Source: Stomorhina lunata (taxonomy: Eukaryota; Arthropoda; Insecta; Diptera; Rhiniidae). From it: a stretch of 64,000 nt of DNA. Positions 58,220-64,000 of the stretch are shown here, in pieces (the stretch's first letter is position 1; the number at the start of each line of letters is the position of its first letter). The position numbers and the translations under genes are program-made. Where the stretch lies: NCBI GenBank assembly GCA_933228675.1, contig OW121740.1, forward strand, positions 157,502,691-157,566,690, written 5' to 3'. Under the pieces are notes generated by a model that was not told the origin of the DNA, made no database searches, and saw only the letters and a program-made list of their open reading frames with translations.

Positions 58220-59979
58220 GAGCAAAGTTGTTATTTTAGAAATATTTATAAATTTCAAAAGGCTATTATAAAACTGACGAAGGGACTGCAATGATGGAGA
58301 AAAAATCAAGGTATTATTGGCTTTTCTATGTAGAATTTAATACTGAAAATGTTCCGAGCGGCACTTGTTATTTCCACTTAAGACGATAAATAAAATACAA
58401 ACGCAGTTTCTTTATAATTTAGGTATAATTAATCGTAATACTTTTTTTTATTGAGATTTTTTCAAAGTTTTTAAACTTTTTTTTATATATTTTTTTTAAT
58501 ATTTTATATCACACATAAAAGGAAATGTTAGGAAATAAATTGTTAAGTTTTCTTATAATATAAAAACTATAAAAAAAGAAGTTAATCTAAAGCTATTTAT
58601 TTAAAAAAAAAGGAAAACTATTATTAAGCGAGTAGAGGGGAAAAAAGTAGAGAACAATTTACAGATTAAAGATTTAAATATATTTAAAATGTAATAGCTG
58701 TTATTTATAAATGTTTGTTTTTTTTTTGTTATTACAAATAATTTTACTAGGATATTCGAAAAAAGGGGGAAAATATAAATTAAAGGTTTAAACAAACTCC
58801 GGAAACAAGGAACTTTAAAATTCACACAAATATTTTAAAATTTAAATAAATAACAATAAATTGAACTTTATTAAACAAAAATAGAGAAAAAGTTCTGGAG
58901 TTTGAAAGTTGATTTAGGAGGCGGGGAGTATTTCAATAAAAACTTTTGTAAAAAAAGGAAAATATATTTAGTAATTGCTTAAATAACTGCCTTAAAGATT
59001 AAATAACAATTAAAGAATAGGTGTGTGTTTTTTTTTTTTGCTATGAATCCTTTTGTTTAAAAAAGTAAAAAGTTTATTTGAATAAAGAAAGAAAACTTAA
59101 TTTTAAATTCATTTGATCGAGAGGGAGAAAGAAATGAAGTTTGTTAAAAAAAATCTTAAATCTTAAATGTATATCACATTAAAGTTTATTTATATATTAA
59201 AAAAAAAAATAAATGTATTTGTACAAAAAAAAACAAGACAATTTCATATAAAATAAGTCGACATATAATATAAAACAAAACACACACCTTTTTTGTTTTT
59301 ATTTTTTTAGGAAAACGTTATTTTCAAAACTCTTCAATTTGAAAAGTTTTGAAATACGCTCATTTTGATTGATTGTAAATTGATTTAAATGACAGCAAAG
59401 TTAAGCGAAAATGAGGTTGAATTAAAATTTTCTAAAACATAAATGTTTGGGCGTTTGAATATTGGTTATGTTGGGCTTTTGAAGCGTAAAAATATTGTAA
59501 TAATAATTTTTGTAAATTTTTTATATGTTTTGTTTTTTTTTTTTGTTTAATATTCTAGCGTTTTTACGCTTTATATTTTTTTCAATATTTTTTCGTTGAT
59601 GTTTATTATTTTTTTTTGGTCTTGTAAGTCTTAACTTGCTGTAATTACAGTATTATATTTAAATATGTTATATTATTTATTTTAAAACCAAAATATTTCA
59701 TATATTGGCTGAGAGATACTTCAGTTGCTGTCTGGCAACAAGTTTTCAAGTCTTACAAATTTCTTTAAATTTTATTAATTTTTTTTATAGCCTTTTCATC
59801 TAGTTTTTTTTACTCGTTTAAGATGTGTGTGTGTGTGTGATTTAGTTAAACAGCTTTTCCAGTAAAGAAAACCAGGAGATCGTTTTCACTACCTAAATGA
59901 GAATATTCAAGATACTTTTTGCATTCTTCATATAATTTAATTAATTATGTTGTAGGGGAGTTTGTTGAGGTTTTGGTTT
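58220..59979 (-). other. Probable long 3' UTR and flank of the Paip2-like gene
   Basis: AT-rich DNA with many AATAAA-type hexamers (minus strand) and a short GT microsatellite at about 59826-59839. No other coding sequence recognised. Confidence 0.4.
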
Positions 59980-60213
59980 TTATGAAGTACCCAAATCGAT
60001 TATTAAATGACTTTGTGGTATAAATTCAGCTGCCAAAGGATTGAGTAGAGAATTGCTAACATTACAGTCACTGACGGCCAAGGAGGAGAGAGCTGCTCTA
60101 AGTTCTTCATTCTTAGCTTTGTCCCATTCGTTAAGTTGCTCCTCGAGTTCATCGTCTAGCATGGCGTCGATGCATTCTTTCATGAGCTCTTCGTCTTCAA
60201 GACGTTGTAACTC
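59980..60213 (-). CDS. Paip2: Paip2-like PABP-interacting protein, last coding exon
   Basis: Acceptor CTATCTCCAG/GAGTTAC at 60213/60214, phase 0, then 77 codons to stop 59980-59982. The segment is ELQRLEDEELMKECIDAMLD then DELEEQLNEWDKAKNEE, very acidic, as in the PABP-binding helix region of Paip2. It is followed by SLLNPLAAEFIPQSH, which fits the PAM2 motif (Leu-Asn-Pro-x-Ala-x-x-Phe-x-Pro) that binds the MLLE domain of poly(A)-binding protein. Paip2 represses translation by displacing PABP from mRNA. Upstream exons are not in the window. Another PAM2-bearing protein cannot be excluded. Confidence 0.7.
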   Translation of the reverse strand, partial: ELQRLEDEELMKECIDAMLDDELEEQLNEWDKAKNEELRAALSSLAVSDCNVSNSLLNPLAAEFIPQSHLIIDLGTS

Positions 60214-60280
60214 CTGGAGATAGAATAAAAGAAAATAAATATAAATTTTGTTCTTGAAGTTGTAAAGAAACATAACAAAA

Positions 60281-60933
60281 ACAAGTAAGAAAGTGCTTTA
60301 GTCGGTCAAGCCCGACCATATGATACCCTTTACTAAGGTGAAAGGTGTTCTTTTTCGTGAATAAAGACAAATATTGCTAAATTTGACCATTATACAAACA
60401 TTTTGTCAAAACTTATATATTTAAGCTGTTTCCGTCATTTGGACTTATATGACAGCTAGGGTCAAATGTAAACGGATTTTGGCAAGTTGATTACAGATTT
60501 TACAAGAATTATGTATGCAAAAATTAAACTCAAAATTCTCATTATCTTCGGATTTACGAGCGTTTTAGTGATTTTTGTCTCATTTAGAGCGTTTTTAAAG
60601 AAGAATTTGTATGGGAGCTATGGTCAAATGTGGACCGATTTCAAATTTGGTACAGTGATTTTGGTTTACATAAGCAGTGTTTGTTTTAAATTTCATAAAA
60701 AAATATTGATATTTATGGCCAAAATATCAATTACCGGTATTGGAAGGTACCATAAATAATGGACCCATTTTGACGAATTTCAATAGCCAAACTTATATAT
60801 TTATCCCGCTATCAAATAAATGATATGTGCTAAAATTTATAAAATTACCTTAATATTGCGAATATTTCAATGCGTTACATACATCAGCACAAACTTGTAA
60901 TACCCTTTCCACCTATGGTGGTGAAGGATATAA
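60281..60933 (+). mobile_element. mini-me/INE-1-like repeat, copy G (internal deletions)
   Basis: Left end AAGTAAGAAAGTGCTTTAGTC, right hairpin TACCCTTTCCACCTATGG / TGGTGAAGGATATA. The GTCC/GGAC run seen in other copies is missing. It lies in the intron just upstream of the Paip2-like exon, on the opposite strand. Confidence 0.78.
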
Positions 60934-60949
60934 AAATGTCTGTTAGAAG

Positions 60950-61260
60950 TTTTTACAACTAAACTTTTATATTCACAATTTTTATAAAAAAAATTCCGAA
61001 TACGAAAAATTTCCTATACAAATTTTGAAAGGAAATGATGGGAAAAACCAACGTCTTATTGGCAGGTTTAGATCTTCGTATACAAATTTTTATACGAAAA
61101 ATTTCCTTTCAAAATTTTTTATACAAAAAATTTCCTACACAAATTTTTAATCGAAAAAGTTTTTTTATACAAAAAATTTCTATAATTTTTTTGTTTATAA
61201 AACTTAATTTTGAAGAAATTTGATACGAAAACTTTTCCAAATTTTTTTGAAGGAAAAATT
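60950..61260. repeat. Short degenerate AT repeat (ATACGAAAAATTTCC units)
   Basis: About ten loose copies of TATACAAATTTTTATACGAA-like units in the Paip2-like intron; no gene. Confidence 0.6.
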
Positions 61261-62605
61261 TAATATAAATATGTATTTGCAAATATGTAATTGTATGTAA
61301 TGTATTTGTAAATATGTAATTGCAGATAATGTGGTATACACCTATTTGATTTTTTTTGTCAAATTTTAAATTTTTGTCCGATGATACATGTCTTGTGCTA
61401 CCACGTATCAATTTAAGATGCTAATGAAAGTTCGAATGCAACAGGAATAGAAATCATAAACTGGAATAAACACGATGCAACCTACAATAAAAATACACAC
61501 AATGCAACCTGTGTGTACTCACTAAAATAAGCAAAAACACCAACAGACTATAAACACATTCCCGCGACAGCCGGTTTATTTATGTACCGGAATGACCCGA
61601 GGCATCTCAGTCAAGGGCTGTCAACATATTTACAATTTTTAATTTTGGAGTAACATATTCCAGCAGTGCTGCTCCGTTTTCTTTTGGTCCCTGCCGGAGT
61701 CGAAACACATCCCGGACAATGGATTTGCAGTGTACCAACACCACTTGCACCATATGCAAACTTAGCTATTGTGTAACACTTATTTCGGCTGGTGTCACAT
61801 TAGGAACTGTTCAGAACTTTAGCATGACAGAGAGTAGTCGCCAACAACGGCGAAACTCTGCGACTTCTTTGACATCATCATTTTCGTCTTTAGATTACGC
61901 CATTCCCCCACCGGCCGTTTAGAAATCGCAACAACCATGACGGCATAAATATCAGCAGCACAATCCATCACCGCTAACACCATGCAGTCCGAGTTCCTGG
62001 GTGATATCAATTCTACAGTTCAAGTGCAATGGCCTCCAAGGCAATATATGTATGTAACGTCCTCCGAAAAGACCGCACTAGAAGTTACGGTGGAGGCATC
62101 GCATTAATCATACAAAACTCAGAATTCTATCTCCTCATCTAGACAATGGGATGCAGCTGTTGCCTGGCATCTCCAGTTACCAGGTAAGAAAGAACTGTAT
62201 CCAATTCCTACTCAACCTAAATAAAGATGCTGTAAACAACCCGTGTGGGATTCTAGGTCAGGTCTAATCTGAGAGGGAGTTATCTTAGAGCCATTCCAAC
62301 GTATTTGGTCTAACGGTCTAAAATAATTGTACTTAGTAAAGTACGAAAATGCAGAGTCTGTTCAACATGTTAGTTGCGGCTGCAAGAGGGCGTCTATCTC
62401 GAATTGACCAGCTCGCTATACAAAAGTGGCTCGTGTCCTTGGACCCATCGACTTAACACTTGCGATGTTTTAAGCATGGAAAGAATATTACAGAATATAC
62501 TTATCCAAGGGGTAACCATGCGAAAAATCCCCCTGCTACGGCAGTTGGCACAAGGATTTTGGAGGTGCCTTATCACATTATGATGAACATTACGTGAATT
62601 AAACT

Positions 62606-62652
62606 AATTTTGAGGCCCTATGCTCCCCTGGGAGTCAAGGATAACAGAATAA
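62606..62652 (+). mobile_element. RTE-like 3' tail fragment
   Basis: TTGAGGCCCTATGCTCCCCT then GGGAGTCAAGGATAACAGAA, within the jockey relic. Encodes the remnant EALCSPGSQG followed by a stop. Confidence 0.6.
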
Positions 62653-63120
62653 TCTAGACAATAGAGACCAATACCTTGAGGCTCAGGGTATTGCTAACAA
62701 ATCGAGAGACATGGAGTTAGAATTCTGTAATGTCTACATTGCGACTGTAACCAGGGTGATTGGGTAGCAACTAAGTTTGCCGACAACATGTGAAAGTCGA
62801 AAGTATGCTTGCGTGCTTTTAGCCGATTATTTATGCGGCACCCCGAGAGAGACACGTCGGAAAGGAGTATTGTTCGCAAGTTGCTTTCCTTGTCTCGAAC
62901 CCACCACAACATTTAACACCGGTTGAGTTGCAAAGGCCATCCGTACAGCTAAGCCTTCTAAGGCAATTGGCCCTGACGAATCAGGGATCATCGTAAGCCA
63001 TGTCACCCTCTTCCGGGACGTCTTACTGTCCACAGTGTCAACAAATTTGAAGAGGTGGATAGTAAATTAGTGGTCGTCAGTCTTTCGTAGAGTTTAGAGA
63101 CCGGCGATACCCGATGGAGT

Positions 63121-63237
63121 TGTTGTTGTTGTAACTGCGATATTATTGTTAATATTGCAGAATTGGCAGTCCTTGGTCGGAATTCTAAGATTTCCGAGTC
63201 GTTCCAGTACGAAGAACCGACTGCCGTGGGAACGATA
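63121..63237 (-). mobile_element. 113-bp-type retroposon, second copy
   Basis: Reverse orientation: tail TTGTTGTTGTTG at 63121 and head GCCGTGGGAA at 63237. Imperfect 15-bp flanks CGATACCCGATGGAG and CGATACACAGTGGAG look like a decayed target duplication. Homologous to 32326-32438 along its length. Confidence 0.75.
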
Positions 63238-63761
63238 CACAGTGGAGTCATATCCAATAATGCCAAAATGTTGCCCTAAGAACTATCATCTTCATGAGAA
63301 AACAAAAATTTTCCAATAAAGAAGCACAACATCTCAGCAGTTCCTTTTGGAATGTCATAGGAGAAGTCATCCAAACTTTAACATCACACAGTTGGCATCT
63401 TCCCCGAGGTATGTCAAAAAAAATTGTATGAGAATAACATACGAAGATATGTACCTGATCCTTTAGAACATACCTAATCCTTTAGAACATACCTTCCATA
63501 GGAGAAGAAGAAAAGAACTTGCCACGAAAAACAACAACAAATCGTTCTGGCTCAAGTGAGATCGGGATGGAGTAACAGATTAAACTTCTTTTGGACCGTG
63601 CCGTCTCCAACGTATGCCCAGGTTGTGGTCAGGGTCCTCATGAATCCCTCACAATTTCAACAGTACCGAAAACCCTTATTCACTTAGTGCAGAGGATTTC
63701 TGGACTCATCCAGTGGAAGTAGCACAGTTTCTTGACCTAAGAGATCCCACGTAAAAAACAA

Positions 63762-64000
63762 ACAATATATGAAGGAGAAAAACTAGAACATAGGACATAA
63801 GCTACTGAAAGACAAACAAATTACTGCGATTTTTCTAAATGCTAAAAAGTACGTAACAAATCGAGATGACATGGTTTCGATTAGGAGAAAACGTTTTTAT
63901 TTTTCATATCAAAATATTTATCATTACACTTTCGCCTAAGTTTGACTGCTCAATATAATCTGGAAATTGACCAGATGAATGTGGTTAAAGCATTTCTTCA
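63762..64000. other. Window end, nothing recognised
   Basis: No coding region or repeat end seen. It should still be intron of the Paip2-like gene or flank. Confidence 0.3.

Larger units (their letters stand above)
61556..63760 (+). pseudogene. Jockey-clade non-LTR retrotransposon relic
   Basis: The 5' part at 61556 (TTCCCGCGACAGCCGG) resembles a short retroposon head found twice more in the window. About 62010 reads LQFKCNGLQGN, then YGGGIALIIQNS, matching the endonuclease start. The C-terminal end at about 63560-63740 reads VRSGWSNRLN, VCPGCGQGPHES and WTHPVEVAQFLDL, the zinc-knuckle tail typical of jockey elements. Many stops and shifts and loss of most of the RT. A 113-bp retroposon and an RTE tail fragment have inserted within it. 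Confidence 0.65.

Overview
The window looks like nuclear DNA of a calyptrate fly, probably a blowfly or a close relative. Every recognisable gene has its best remembered match in Drosophila, introns are short GT-AG or very long, and non-coding DNA is extremely AT-rich. Four host genes (Protein kinase D, an easter-like protease, the Tctex-type dynein light chain Dlc90F and the exon I read as Paip2) belong, from memory, to the block that is chromosome arm 3R in Drosophila (Muller element E). That is a recollection, not something computed here.

Layout. 1-7.8 kb: the last three exons of Protein kinase D, with 28-bp minisatellite arrays on both sides; the annotated stop is followed by 101 further open codons. 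7.9-21.2 kb (minus): a CLIP-domain easter-like serine protease whose signal-peptide exon lies about 12 kb upstream of the rest. That intron holds a 32-bp minisatellite, mini-me/INE-1-like repeats, mariner and RTE relics. 21.8-30 kb: a long mini-me-like element, then a 5-kb AT-rich higher-order array carrying four hammerhead ribozyme motifs (minus strand) with a covarying companion hairpin, then a transposase relic. 30.9-33.0 kb: a three-exon gene for a secreted or single-pass protein of unknown function. 33.5-35.6 kb: Polr1E, the RNA polymerase I subunit A49, in five exons.

36.3-48.2 kb: one Ty3/gypsy LTR retrotransposon in minus orientation, with nearly identical LTRs and a 4-bp target duplication, inserted in a minisatellite downstream of Polr1E. 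It has gag with one in-frame stop and pol with protease, RT, RNase H and integrase, joined by a -1 slippery site. Between pol and the 3' LTR it carries about 3.7 kb of foreign sequence: an intronless mor-Vps13 chimeric fragment in element sense, and a pair of properly spliced exons in antisense.

48.7-64 kb: non-LTR relics (RTE, jockey), several short inverted-repeat elements, the intact Dlc90F gene (minus, 54.1-54.4 kb), another AT-rich array, and the last coding exon of a Paip2-like PABP-binding protein (minus, 60.0-60.2 kb) whose upstream exons lie beyond the window. The host genes do not form a pathway; the main themes are repeat expansion in introns and repeat-borne RNA structures.
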